Positions 26,386-35,600 of a stretch of 64,000 nucleotides of DNA are shown here, in pieces. A program made the position numbers and the translations under genes. Under the pieces are notes generated by a model. It ran no database searches. It saw nothing but the letters and a program-made list of their open reading frames with translations, and was not told the origin of the DNA. Position 1 is the first letter of the stretch. Every line of letters begins with the position of its first letter. This stretch comes from Crocinitomicaceae bacterium (lineage in GTDB: Bacteria > Bacteroidota > Bacteroidia > Flavobacteriales_D > Crocinitomicaceae): the NCBI GenBank assembly GCA_029252405.1, contig JAQXBM010000098.1:47425-111424 (forward strand). Direction: 5' to 3'.

Positions 26386-26823
26386 ATGAAAAGTTCAAAA
26401 TTAATAGCTGTAATCCTAACTCTTCTTTTCTTTTCCTATGCTCAGCCCCAAATAGTATTATTCGCGTCATTGAATGACTCTGTGAGCTGTTTGAATTGTA
26501 GCATTTTCGATCAAACTAAATGGATTTCACTGTTCTACCTATTTCTACCAATGCTCGGTTTATTCTTGATTTTATTCTTTCTGAGAGTTAATAGATGGAT
26601 CAATAGTACAATTCTCACGGTGTACTTTGCAATTAGTTCTTTCTTGTTGATGACGGCTCCTCTTTTTGAGGATAGGTACGCTTCGTACAGCACTTACGCG
26701 GACAATGAAATACTAGCCTCTGCAGGCCTGGCTGCCTTTCCAACGCAAATCGTTCTGTCAATAATTTTCTTCATTGTGATTTTTAGGCTCTTTCACGCGA
26801 AAATTCCTACCTTAAAACAATGA
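26386..26823 (+). CDS. Four-helix membrane protein of unknown function
   Basis: 145 residues with hydrophobic segments at about 5-22, 47-66, 76-96 and 116-136, and no recognised motif. One LNCSIF/SCLNC Cys pair lies in the first loop (about residues 34-38). It starts 18 bases after gpsA and its stop overlaps the start of the next gene (ATGA), so it is part of a three-gene unit. Layout and size recall DUF4293-type proteins, but this is not certain. Confidence 0.7.
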   Translation: MKSSKLIAVILTLLFFSYAQPQIVLFASLNDSVSCLNCSIFDQTKWISLFYLFLPMLGLFLILFFLRVNRWINSTILTVYFAISSFLLMTAPLFEDRYASYSTYADNEILASAGLAAFPTQIVLSIIFFIVIFRLFHAKIPTLKQ

Positions 26824-27566
26824 AAGAGTATTGTTTAAGTTTTTTGCTGCTTATCATTTTTCCGTTGAGTTCGAGTGCTCAATTAGAGGAAGATAGCTTC
26901 AACACTTCTACAATAGAAGACCTCGATTCATTGGAGCATCTTACACTTTGGGCGACAGAATATTATGTTCATATCACCCAAAACGAAGGAGAGATTCCTT
27001 ATCTCACTGTTTCTGGAGATACGCTTGGTTATTTCAGCGATCTCTGTAATTTCTGCACTTCCTGTTTGGAAGGAACCGTTTTTATTGAGTCTGATTCTAC
27101 CGATGTAGTCGTCTTGAATTATGCGGCGAGATCCGAAAAAGCTCTTGTCAACTGTCGAGAATGCGCGAAATTTCAAAAGAGCAAACTAAACGTTGAATCA
27201 TGGGGTTCAGTTCGCTGGAAAGTATCTTCAGGATTTGGGGAAGGAGTCAAAAACTTTAAGCTTGTTCCATTTCGAACAGTTGCCGTTGATCCTAAAATGA
27301 TTCCTTATGGTACAGTACTTTTTATTCCTGCAGCAGTTGGGGTAGCGATTGAATCACCTGATGGAAAAACATATCTCCATGACGGTTATTTTTTTGCTGG
27401 AGATACTGGCGGAGCAATAAAGGGAAGCCACATCGATGTTTTCACAGGAGTGGATTCTAGTCATCCTTTTTCTTTTGTCAAGTCGTCCGCTAATAAAACG
27501 ACCGATTGCTATATCGTAACAGACGAAAAAGTCACGAAATTCCTGCGTGTAATGCACCAGAAGTAG
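26820..27566 (+). CDS. Secreted 3D-domain protein
   Basis: 248 residues with a signal peptide (to about 21). The C-terminal half is a 3D domain: FRTVAVDPKMIPYGTVLFIP, then FFAGDTGGAIKGSHIDVFTG, carrying the three conserved aspartates found in MltA-type lytic transglycosylases and Gram-positive Rpf-like proteins. The middle has two Cys pairs (LCNFCTSC and NCRECAKF) that could form disulphides or bind metal. A cell-wall glycan role is likely by family. It is translationally coupled to the membrane protein upstream. Confidence 0.85.
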   Translation: MKEYCLSFLLLIIFPLSSSAQLEEDSFNTSTIEDLDSLEHLTLWATEYYVHITQNEGEIPYLTVSGDTLGYFSDLCNFCTSCLEGTVFIESDSTDVVVLNYAARSEKALVNCRECAKFQKSKLNVESWGSVRWKVSSGFGEGVKNFKLVPFRTVAVDPKMIPYGTVLFIPAAVGVAIESPDGKTYLHDGYFFAGDTGGAIKGSHIDVFTGVDSSHPFSFVKSSANKTTDCYIVTDEKVTKFLRVMHQK

Positions 27567-27571
27567 TCGGT

Positions 27572-28603
27572 TTAATTCAACAATTCATACAAACGGCGAT
27601 TACTGTACTTTTTAAGCATGCAGCTCAATTGAAATTCGACTGCTCCTCTTGAACTGTTCTTCAACGAAGAGATGGTTGCGTCATACGCTAATGCTGCCGT
27701 CCAATTTGATCTCTGAACTTGCAGATTGAAAATGAACGCATCTTTTCCTCGGAGATACATTCCAGCTCCTACGTACAATGAGTTTGTTTTGCTCGCGCTA
27801 TTGGTCGTTGCAGCCTTTTCCATTAATTTGGTTTTGACCATTCCTCCAATCATGAAAGAATTGAATTTCCCTTGATTTTGATACAAGATCGTCCCTTCGA
27901 CAAAAGATTCGTTTTTATCAATTTCAAAAGGAACCGCAAATGAGCTGAACAATACTGTTCTAATCGGAAGTCTTGTTAAGCCGGCAGATGTGTAAGAAAC
28001 TATCGGTTGATTCAAGTGAAAAGCCGAAATTCCAACTTGAAATAGCTTTACATCGTGATCTCTACTTTGAATAGCGTAGACCATTCCTGTTCCAACATCA
28101 AACGTTGTTTTTTGATTGGACTCAAAGACTTCGCCGCTCGCTAGATTTTCGTCGTAGAATAATCCGTTGTGCTGACTTTCCCATGTACCATTTTCTTCAT
28201 TGAATGACCTTCCATATGTTCCAAAGCCAAGCCCAAGACTCAACGAAGAATATTTTGATATTCGGATATGTTGCGCGGCATTAATGGAAAGTGACGTCAC
28301 GGATCCTTGTCTGCTCAGTTGTTCTCTGTAAGCATTAAAACCAAGTGCTAAATGCCCTTCATTTTTTCGGTGTGTAGGCTCAACAGTAGAAGCGAAACTA
28401 GCTCCAATCGCATTGAACGGTGATCCAACAGAACGCCATTGCGTGCGATACGAAACATTAGCCGTCATGTCATTTTTCAAAGCGACCAAAGCTGGATTGT
28501 ACAACTGAGAGAAGTTCTGAATATTCGAACTATGGTAGTCTTGAGCGCTCCCAATTATTGGCAGCAAACAAGTAATAATGATGGTATAGATAGAATTTTT
28601 CAT
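27572..28603 (-). CDS. PorP/SprF-family type IX secretion membrane protein
   Basis: 343 residues: signal peptide, then a beta-barrel-like protein with the family start (DYHSSNIQNFSQLYNPALVAL, NVSYRTQW). SprF-type proteins are outer-membrane proteins that attach or help export cargo bearing type-B sorting domains. Here the gene lies 10 bases downstream of a 1340-residue type-B cargo gene on the same strand, the classic SprB-SprF pairing. The partnership is inferred from family and position. Confidence 0.93.
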   Translation of the reverse strand: MKNSIYTIIITCLLPIIGSAQDYHSSNIQNFSQLYNPALVALKNDMTANVSYRTQWRSVGSPFNAIGASFASTVEPTHRKNEGHLALGFNAYREQLSRQGSVTSLSINAAQHIRISKYSSLSLGLGFGTYGRSFNEENGTWESQHNGLFYDENLASGEVFESNQKTTFDVGTGMVYAIQSRDHDVKLFQVGISAFHLNQPIVSYTSAGLTRLPIRTVLFSSFAVPFEIDKNESFVEGTILYQNQGKFNSFMIGGMVKTKLMEKAATTNSASKTNSLYVGAGMYLRGKDAFIFNLQVQRSNWTAALAYDATISSLKNSSRGAVEFQLSCMLKKYSNRRLYELLN

Positions 28604-28613
28604 AAAGCTATTT

Positions 28614-31600
28614 TTAGTCTACTACGGTTAAAAATCCAGCGAATTTTTCTCCAGTTCCTCCACCGTAGACGACATCTACTATGTAGGTATATTGATCGTT
28701 CGGAACGCGAACTCCACGATAGGTTCCGTCCCATCCAATTGATTGGTCGAACGATTCAAAAATAAGCGCCCCCCATTGATTGTAGACTCGCGCATGGGTT
28801 GAGCTCAAACAAGATCCAATAATATTCCATTTGTCATTCAATTGATCTCCGTTCGGTGAAAACATGTTCGGAATGAACACATCGAGACAGGGAATGCTGA
28901 TATCAATGTTTAACCAAGTTGTATCTGTACAACCCATGCTATCGGTTACAATGACTTGGTAACTTCCCGCACCCATTGGAGTGATAGTAGGATTTGAACA
29001 CGATCCACAACTCAAGAAATCGGTTGGCGTCCATTCGTAGTAGAAAGATCCATCCGAATTGGTTACTACTTCGAGCTGTGTTGTACTTCCCATCTCAAGA
29101 ATGGTATCTCCGGGGTTGGTTTCAACTTGTAAATCGTTTATGACGTCAACGATGTAATCGAAATCGTATTGACATCCAACCGTATCGGTAATGCTCACGG
29201 AGTAGGTTCCCGCAGGCAAATTATTGATGTACAAGTTTTGACTTTCTCCATTGGAAAAAAGGATGGTTTGAATTGAGCCAGGGTCGTTTACGTTTAAGTT
29301 AATCGAACCGGTGTTTTCACTGCACAAAGAAGGTTGAACACTTTCATTCAGTTCGAGCGAGCTAACAGAGGTAAGAGTAATGGTGTCTGAAGTCGTGCAC
29401 CCAGCATCATCATAAACAACTACAATGTAGGTTCCTGTATCCAAGTCTGTTGCCAGATTTCCCTGTTGATTGATAACTGGCCATTCATAAGTGTAGGGCT
29501 CAATACCGCTTGAAGCAAGAGCTGTGGCACTGCCCGTGGCCGTACCCGCACAAAGAATAGGGACGACAGAATCGATGCTTACCGATAGACTATTCATCAT
29601 TGGAACGAAGAAGCTATGGTGCTCGACGCATAGATTTTCGCGTTCAATGGTAACCGAGTAAAAATCCGAGTTGAGTGCTGTTGCTGAATCTCCAAAGTGC
29701 GGTGTTGGGGACCATGTTGCCGTGTATGGAATCGTTTGGTTGATCGTTAAAAAGATGGCTCCAGTGGAATCATTACAGGCAGTTGGAAAAATCAACGTAT
29801 CCAATAAAGCACTTGGCGGTTGATCAACGATGATTGAATCTTGAAGTGTACAATTGTTGCTATCCGTAACAGTAAGAGCATAGGTTCCAGCATAAATATT
29901 CGTCAGTGAATCTTGACCGATTATCGTGTCGCTTGGTGGCCCAACGAAAACCCAATCATAGGCGTAACCGACTGTATCTGGAGTAAGGAAGATTGCGCCA
30001 TCGTTGTATCCAAAACAACTTACATGAACCACGCTGTCCGTAACTCCAGGGGGCAAGAAAACTTCCAAATCAACGGAATCTTCGTATACACATCCAATTG
30101 AATCTGTGGCGGTCATATAGTACCAACCAGCCAATGAATCGGTAACACCAACCAGCGTTGTGTCGGAAGCATTCGAGGCAAATGAATTCGGTCCGTTCCA
30201 ATTAAATGTTCCAGTTCCGTTTGAGGAGAGAGCAAAATCACTTCCCGGACAGGCAGTTGAATCGCTGACTATTTCAAACATCGATGTCGGATGAACGTTT
30301 ATTGTTACAGACATGCACAATGAGGCATTTGTGATACTTTCCGCGCGAACGTAGTAAGTTGTTGTTACCGTCGGATAAACGATAAGGGTATCACCTGTTC
30401 CAATCACTGCTGAGTTTCCACACTGACCCTCATACCAAATCCAATCGGCATCTGTTCCGAGTTCACCACCAAGTATCGTTAAAATGATTTCTTCGCCCGG
30501 ACAATGCCAAATGTTTGGACCACCTCCACTTCCCATACACTGACCAATAGTGGATGTCGCCTGACGGAATTTTGTGAAGTATCCTTCTTGATCACTGTTG
30601 TAAACATTGGTTCCCCAAATGTTGTTTTGTGGAATGATGATACTGTCTGAATAAGTGCTTCCCACGACGTAGATGGCTGTGTTACCAAAGACAGCGACGG
30701 CTTCGGCGGTTTCAGAAAGCTCCCCTCCGTAGTACGTTGACCACATCATGTTTCCATACTGAGAAATTTTCGCAATGTATGTGTCCGTTTCTCCTGACAA
30801 GGAAGGTTGATAGCTGTTCGTGTCAACAAAGGGAATGTTCGTGGAATTCGTTGATCCGAAAATGATGATGTTCGAATCAAGCTCAAAGAATAGATCAATT
30901 CCCAACTCCAAACTGTCGCCGCCAAAATAAGAGCTCCATTGAACTTGCCCTGCGTTGTCCATTTCTCCGATGAACGCATCTGTTGAATCGCTTTTAAATG
31001 CTTGGAATGCTCCAGTGGTTGAAATCGAAGAATCTGAATCTGTCGAACCTATGAAATACACGTTGTTGTTGAAGGTTTTGACGTTTCGAATGTTGTCGTC
31101 ATTCTCTCCTCCGTAATAAGTGGCCCAAACCAAATCTCCATCTTTGGTGAGCTTCGCAAGGAATCCATCTGACAGGCCTTTGAGTGAATCTTGATACATC
31201 GAATCCGTGACTGGGAAATCTGCTGAATAGGTTTGTCCGGAAACGAATACTGAAGTATCACCGAAGGAAATTCCTGTTGCGAAATCATTCTCAGCACCTC
31301 CAATATAGGTTGACCATTGCACCACTCCAGATGAGTCATACTTGACTACGAACCCATCCGATTCACCAGCAAGTAAAGGTTGAGAAGAGCTAACCGAAGC
31401 AATCGAATCAAAAGACCGTGTAGAACCTGCTAAGTAGACGTTTTCGTCGAAATCTGTTGATAATTTGGTTCCAATATCCAAGCTGTCTCCACCGAAATAA
31501 CTCGACCAAAGGAGCATTCCAGTTTCATTGAATTTGGCAATAAAGGCATCTGAATTTCCGCCTAATGTCGCTTGACTACTTCCAACTCCGTCAACCAATC

Positions 31601-32636
31601 CTGCGGTTGAATGGGTGGTTCCGGCAAGAAAGACGTTGAATGAAGTATCTACGTAAACATCATTTCCAATATCGTTTGCGTCTCCGCCAAAATAGGTGCT
31701 CCAAATCACGTTTCCGTAATTGTTGTACTTCATCAAATAGGCATCATTAATCGAATCTGAAACGACCGATTGATATGCCCCAACAGTGGCAATGTTTGTT
31801 AACGATTGCGTTGATCCACAGATATAAACGAATCCAAAGCGGTCAGTGATGACACCTCTTGTTTGAGTTGACAATGAATCTCCAATGTAGCGTCCCCATG
31901 AGAACGAAGGAATTGGATCAATGACCAACGTTTGTGTCTGAATTAATGGAGTTTCCAAAGCAAACCCGACCAAAATGGAAGATGATGTTTGTCTCAATGC
32001 TTTAAAATTCACATCTACCTCATTGTCGTTTTCTTGATAATAGCTCAGTGGAATCGACTCGTGTAAAACTCTGAGATGGGTGCTTAACTCAAGTGTATTT
32101 GTCGTTTCGAGTGAAATATTATCGAATCCTGAGTACTTGAATTGAACATCGTTGATGTCGGCTCCAGGGTGCAATACGATATCATACTTGACAGCATTAA
32201 ACGCTTCTTGAACGGTAAACACGATGTCGATATTCGGATAAACATTTTTATACTTTACCGTATTGAAGTGCTCGACATTGGAAATAGCTGTGGCTGATTT
32301 TCCAGCTAGATAATAGTTAAATTTCGACGTCTGTTTGTCTGATTGGATCACCTCAAAATCCGAGTTGCTTCCAACGAAATCAATGTCAATTCTATTGAAT
32401 TCCATTTTCCCAGATCGATTGCTCGAATAGATGTCATAACTAAATCCGGTTTTGCGAAGTTGTGTATTCATGCCTTGGGAATTCGGCATTAAAAAGAGAA
32501 CATCGGAATTTGAGTTTCCGTTTTGATCAATCATCTGACCTTCATTTTTGATAAAGGATGGATGTTCGTTTGAAATTTGAGAAATTGCGAATTGAACTGC
32601 GAACAGACTGATTAGAATAGATATTAAAGCTTTCAT
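28614..32636 (-). CDS. Giant surface protein: SBBP propeller repeats and T9SS type-B sorting domain
   Basis: 1340 residues. After the signal peptide comes a domain starting HPSFIKNEGQMIDQNGN (about 25-250, DUF7948-like). A long set of SBBP beta-propeller repeats follows (about 250-680), each with WSTYFGG or WSSYFGGD motifs. Next are several Ig/SprB-like repeats with Cys pairs (about 690-1240) and a gliding-motility C-terminal domain beginning VFIPNMFSPNGDQLNDKW. This is a surface adhesin or motility cargo exported by T9SS, probably together with the PorP/SprF protein encoded next. Confidence 0.93.
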   Translation of the reverse strand: MKALISILISLFAVQFAISQISNEHPSFIKNEGQMIDQNGNSNSDVLFLMPNSQGMNTQLRKTGFSYDIYSSNRSGKMEFNRIDIDFVGSNSDFEVIQSDKQTSKFNYYLAGKSATAISNVEHFNTVKYKNVYPNIDIVFTVQEAFNAVKYDIVLHPGADINDVQFKYSGFDNISLETTNTLELSTHLRVLHESIPLSYYQENDNEVDVNFKALRQTSSSILVGFALETPLIQTQTLVIDPIPSFSWGRYIGDSLSTQTRGVITDRFGFVYICGSTQSLTNIATVGAYQSVVSDSINDAYLMKYNNYGNVIWSTYFGGDANDIGNDVYVDTSFNVFLAGTTHSTAGLVDGVGSSQATLGGNSDAFIAKFNETGMLLWSSYFGGDSLDIGTKLSTDFDENVYLAGSTRSFDSIASVSSSQPLLAGESDGFVVKYDSSGVVQWSTYIGGAENDFATGISFGDTSVFVSGQTYSADFPVTDSMYQDSLKGLSDGFLAKLTKDGDLVWATYYGGENDDNIRNVKTFNNNVYFIGSTDSDSSISTTGAFQAFKSDSTDAFIGEMDNAGQVQWSSYFGGDSLELGIDLFFELDSNIIIFGSTNSTNIPFVDTNSYQPSLSGETDTYIAKISQYGNMMWSTYYGGELSETAEAVAVFGNTAIYVVGSTYSDSIIIPQNNIWGTNVYNSDQEGYFTKFRQATSTIGQCMGSGGGPNIWHCPGEEIILTILGGELGTDADWIWYEGQCGNSAVIGTGDTLIVYPTVTTTYYVRAESITNASLCMSVTINVHPTSMFEIVSDSTACPGSDFALSSNGTGTFNWNGPNSFASNASDTTLVGVTDSLAGWYYMTATDSIGCVYEDSVDLEVFLPPGVTDSVVHVSCFGYNDGAIFLTPDTVGYAYDWVFVGPPSDTIIGQDSLTNIYAGTYALTVTDSNNCTLQDSIIVDQPPSALLDTLIFPTACNDSTGAIFLTINQTIPYTATWSPTPHFGDSATALNSDFYSVTIERENLCVEHHSFFVPMMNSLSVSIDSVVPILCAGTATGSATALASSGIEPYTYEWPVINQQGNLATDLDTGTYIVVVYDDAGCTTSDTITLTSVSSLELNESVQPSLCSENTGSINLNVNDPGSIQTILFSNGESQNLYINNLPAGTYSVSITDTVGCQYDFDYIVDVINDLQVETNPGDTILEMGSTTQLEVVTNSDGSFYYEWTPTDFLSCGSCSNPTITPMGAGSYQVIVTDSMGCTDTTWLNIDISIPCLDVFIPNMFSPNGDQLNDKWNIIGSCLSSTHARVYNQWGALIFESFDQSIGWDGTYRGVRVPNDQYTYIVDVVYGGGTGEKFAGFLTVVD

Positions 32637-32924
32637 AAAACCCTGGTTAGATAACGTAGAGAACTCAATTTGGCGATAATTGTTGTTCGGGGATTTCCGT
32701 TATGCCCAATTTTAACATTGACTATACCTGTCTAGAATGAAGCTTGGAAAGTGAAGTGTAGTTTTATCCTGATAAAGCGTTGTTCAGGTTGATTTAAGCG
32801 GAAAATCGTATAAATGGGAAAAATCGGTTCTAATTTCGGCGAAAAGTTGATAAAATTCCTAGAAATAGAACGTTAAAAGCGAAAAAGGAAATTTTTCGAT
32901 GTGAAAACGACTCAAATAATCGAC
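32637..32924. other. 288-base AT-rich intergenic region
   Basis: Between two minus-strand genes. No open frame of note and no exact TAnnTTTG was found. A palindrome-like CGAAAAA-(5 bases)-TTTTTCG lies at 32880-32898 just downstream of the FKBP gene and may end its transcript. The promoter of the giant cargo gene must also lie here. Confidence 0.4.
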
Positions 32925-33377
32925 CTAAAGAACTTCCAGTAATTCAATATCGAAAATGAGAACAGCATTCTCAGGAATCGTACCACTGCCGTTTGGTCCA
33001 TAAGCGAAAGCTGATGGGATGAGCAATTTTCCACTGCCTCCCTCTTTGAAATAAGGAATTCCTTCTGTCCAACCTTGAATCACACCTTGAAGTGAAAATA
33101 CAGCACCTTGAGGTGAACTTTCATCGAATACGCCACCGTAAGTGAAATAGCCTGTGTATGCGACTTTCACTGTTGATGAACTTGTACACGGTGATCCTAA
33201 TCCTGGATTGTCAATAACGTAATAAAGACCTGAACCTGTTGCGATCGCATTTAGATTATTATCTGCAATGTATTCTTGAATAATTTCTTCATCCCGAGCC
33301 GCCTGTTCTTCCGCCTTCTTTTTAGAGCAAGATGACAATGCAAAAACAACTAGCAGTATTGGGAAAAAGTACTTCAC
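32925..33377 (-). CDS. FKBP-type peptidyl-prolyl isomerase lipoprotein
   Basis: 150 residues with a lipoprotein signal (lipobox LSSC, Cys17). The single FKBP domain (about 45-150) includes VKVAYTGYFTYGGVFDES, VIQGWTEGIPYFKEGG and LLIPSAFAYGPNGSGTIPENAVLIFDIELLEV. It catalyses prolyl cis-trans isomerisation in exported proteins. It lies 32 bases downstream of dxs and is probably read from the same transcript. Bacteroidota often carry several such lipoproteins. Confidence 0.93.
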   Translation of the reverse strand: MKYFFPILLVVFALSSCSKKKAEEQAARDEEIIQEYIADNNLNAIATGSGLYYVIDNPGLGSPCTSSSTVKVAYTGYFTYGGVFDESSPQGAVFSLQGVIQGWTEGIPYFKEGGSGKLLIPSAFAYGPNGSGTIPENAVLIFDIELLEVL

Positions 33378-33409
33378 AGCGATCTATAATATTGAATTAA
33401 TAATTGAAA

Positions 33410-35362
33410 TTACTCATTCACGGCTTTGTCCAAGTCGGAAATAGCCAAGTTCAACTCCTGCTTGATCGTTTTCACGATTCCGTCTTTGTCGAAGCCACAT
33501 TCAGCCCACAACTCTTGTTGCGTTCCATGGTGAACATATTCATCTGGAATTCCCAATCGAACAACATCTGCCGAGTATTTTTGATCAACCATGAACTCCA
33601 CAATTGATGCGCCAAATCCACCCATCAAACAACCGTCTTCAACCGTAATCACTTTATCGAATTTTGCGAATACTTCATGGAGCATCGTTTCGTCCAAAGG
33701 TTTCACAAAACGCATATCGTAGTGAGCGACTGACGCTCCTGATGATTTGATTTCTTCAATTGCTTCTTGCGCAAAATTCCCAGGGTGACCGATCGTTAAA
33801 ATTGCCAAGTCTTTTCCTGAAGTCACTTTGCGCCCTGTTCCAACTTTGATTTTCTGAAGTGGCGTTTTCCATTCCTTCATCACACCTTTACCTCTAGGGT
33901 AGCGAATGGAGAAAGGCCCCATGTCTTCGTGCTGAGCTGTAAACATTAAGTTTCGCAATTCAGCTTCATCCATTGGAGCACTCACCGTCATGTTTGGAAT
34001 ACATCGCATGTAAGCAAGGTCATAAGCACCATGATGTGTCGCACCATCGGCACCAACAAATCCAGCTCTATCTAAGCAGAACACAACGTTCAAATTTTGG
34101 AGCGCTACATCGTGCAATACTTGATCAAACGCACGTTGCATGAACGACGAATAGATATTACAGAAAGGAACCATTCCTTGCGTAGCCAATCCCGCGGAGA
34201 ATGTTACCGCGTGTTGCTCAGCGATCCCCACATCGAATGTACGCTCTGGCATTGCCTCCATCATGATATTCATCGAACACCCTGTTGGCATTGCAGGCGT
34301 AACACCCATTATTTTGTCATTCTTTTCAGCGAGCTCAACAATCGTATGACCGAACACTTGCTGATATTTTGGAGGTTGTGGTGATTTTGGAACCACTTGT
34401 ACAATCTCACCGGTATCTTTATTGAACACACCTGGAGCGTGCCATTTGGTTGGATTTCCTTCTTCTGAATATTTGTATCCAGCTCCTTTTCGCGTAATGC
34501 AATGCAAAATTTTCGGACCAGGAATATTTTTCAAATCCTCCATGACTTTTGCCAAACCAATTGCATCGTGTCCATCAACTGGGCCGAAATAACGGAAGTT
34601 CAAGGACTCAAACATGTTGCTTTGATTCAAAATTGAACCTTTCAGCGCATGAGAAATTTTGGAGGCAATTGTTCGTGCATCAGGACCAAACTTGGAAATC
34701 TTCCCAAGCATATTCCATACATCATCCTTTACTTTGTTGTAAGTCTGAGAAGTTGTGATGTCCGTTAAATATTCTTTGAGCGCACCAACATTCGGGTCGA
34801 TCGACATACAGTTGTCGTTCAATACCACCAATAAGTTCGCATCTTTTTCGTATCCAGCATGATTCAAACCTTCGAAGGCCAAACCTGCGGTCATCGCTCC
34901 ATCACCAATTACGGCAATGTGCTGACGATCTTTTTCTCCTTTGTAATTGTTGGCAACGGCCATTCCAAGCGCCGCCGAAATAGATGTCGACGAGTGTCCT
35001 ACACCAAATGTATCGTATTCGCTTTCTGATCGCTTTGGAAATCCAGAAATTCCACCCTTCACTCGGTTGGTTGGGAAACTCTCTTTTCTTCCAGTTAAGA
35101 TTTTGTGTCCGTATGCTTGATGACCTACATCCCAAACGAGCTGATCGTGGGGTGTGTTAAACACATAATGCAAGGCGACTGTCAATTCAACAACGCCTAA
35201 GCTTGCACCAAAGTGACTGTTTCCGATCTCAGAGATGACATCGATAATGTACTGACGTACATCGTCAGATACCTGCGGGAGGTCCTCTAATTCAAATTTC
35301 TCACGTAAATCTTGTGGAAGATCTATTTGAGAAAGAAACGGTCCTGTTTGATACTTTTTCAT
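33410..35362 (-). CDS. dxs: 1-deoxy-D-xylulose-5-phosphate synthase
   Basis: Condenses pyruvate and glyceraldehyde-3-phosphate with thiamine diphosphate, the first step of the MEP isoprenoid pathway. The 650 residues show HQAYGHKILTGR, the thiamine diphosphate motif GDGAMTAGLAFEGLNHAG through to NDN, DVGIAEQHAVTFSAGLA and FCLDRAGFVGADGATHHGAYD. The ATG at 35362 is chosen over a TTG at 35380, which is part of the promoter element. The predicted leader is only about a dozen bases. Confidence 0.96.
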   Translation of the reverse strand: MKKYQTGPFLSQIDLPQDLREKFELEDLPQVSDDVRQYIIDVISEIGNSHFGASLGVVELTVALHYVFNTPHDQLVWDVGHQAYGHKILTGRKESFPTNRVKGGISGFPKRSESEYDTFGVGHSSTSISAALGMAVANNYKGEKDRQHIAVIGDGAMTAGLAFEGLNHAGYEKDANLLVVLNDNCMSIDPNVGALKEYLTDITTSQTYNKVKDDVWNMLGKISKFGPDARTIASKISHALKGSILNQSNMFESLNFRYFGPVDGHDAIGLAKVMEDLKNIPGPKILHCITRKGAGYKYSEEGNPTKWHAPGVFNKDTGEIVQVVPKSPQPPKYQQVFGHTIVELAEKNDKIMGVTPAMPTGCSMNIMMEAMPERTFDVGIAEQHAVTFSAGLATQGMVPFCNIYSSFMQRAFDQVLHDVALQNLNVVFCLDRAGFVGADGATHHGAYDLAYMRCIPNMTVSAPMDEAELRNLMFTAQHEDMGPFSIRYPRGKGVMKEWKTPLQKIKVGTGRKVTSGKDLAILTIGHPGNFAQEAIEEIKSSGASVAHYDMRFVKPLDETMLHEVFAKFDKVITVEDGCLMGGFGASIVEFMVDQKYSADVVRLGIPDEYVHHGTQQELWAECGFDKDGIVKTIKQELNLAISDLDKAVNE

Positions 35363-35377
35363 AAACGTTAAACAAAA

Positions 35378-35385
35378 CAAATGTA
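35378..35385 (-). promoter_or_regulatory. -7 element for dxs
   Basis: The minus strand reads TACATTTG, 15 bases upstream of the dxs ATG at 35362. No clear -33 TTG. Confidence 0.5.
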
Positions 35386-35442
35386 ACTGATCGTCCTTGC
35401 AAGAACAAGTTTTTCACCTGCTTATTTTACAAATGTACGATT

Positions 35443-35456
35443 TTAACGTATGTTAA
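35443..35456. promoter_or_regulatory. Palindrome TTAACGTATGTTAA in a divergent intergenic region
   Basis: A 5-bp inverted repeat with a 4-base centre in the 238-base spacer between dxs and the vWA gene. TTAACG recurs at 35509. It could be a regulator site; no known motif is claimed. Confidence 0.25.
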
Positions 35457-35600
35457 GAACTCTTTCAGCCCTTTATTTTAGCGGTTTTTGTTGATGACCT
35501 TTCGTGCTGTTAACGGTGTTTTGTGGCAATGGTTTTATGGAACATTGAACCCTTTTGCATCCTGTTTGTACAGCACTTCAGAAACCTAAAATCATCGATT

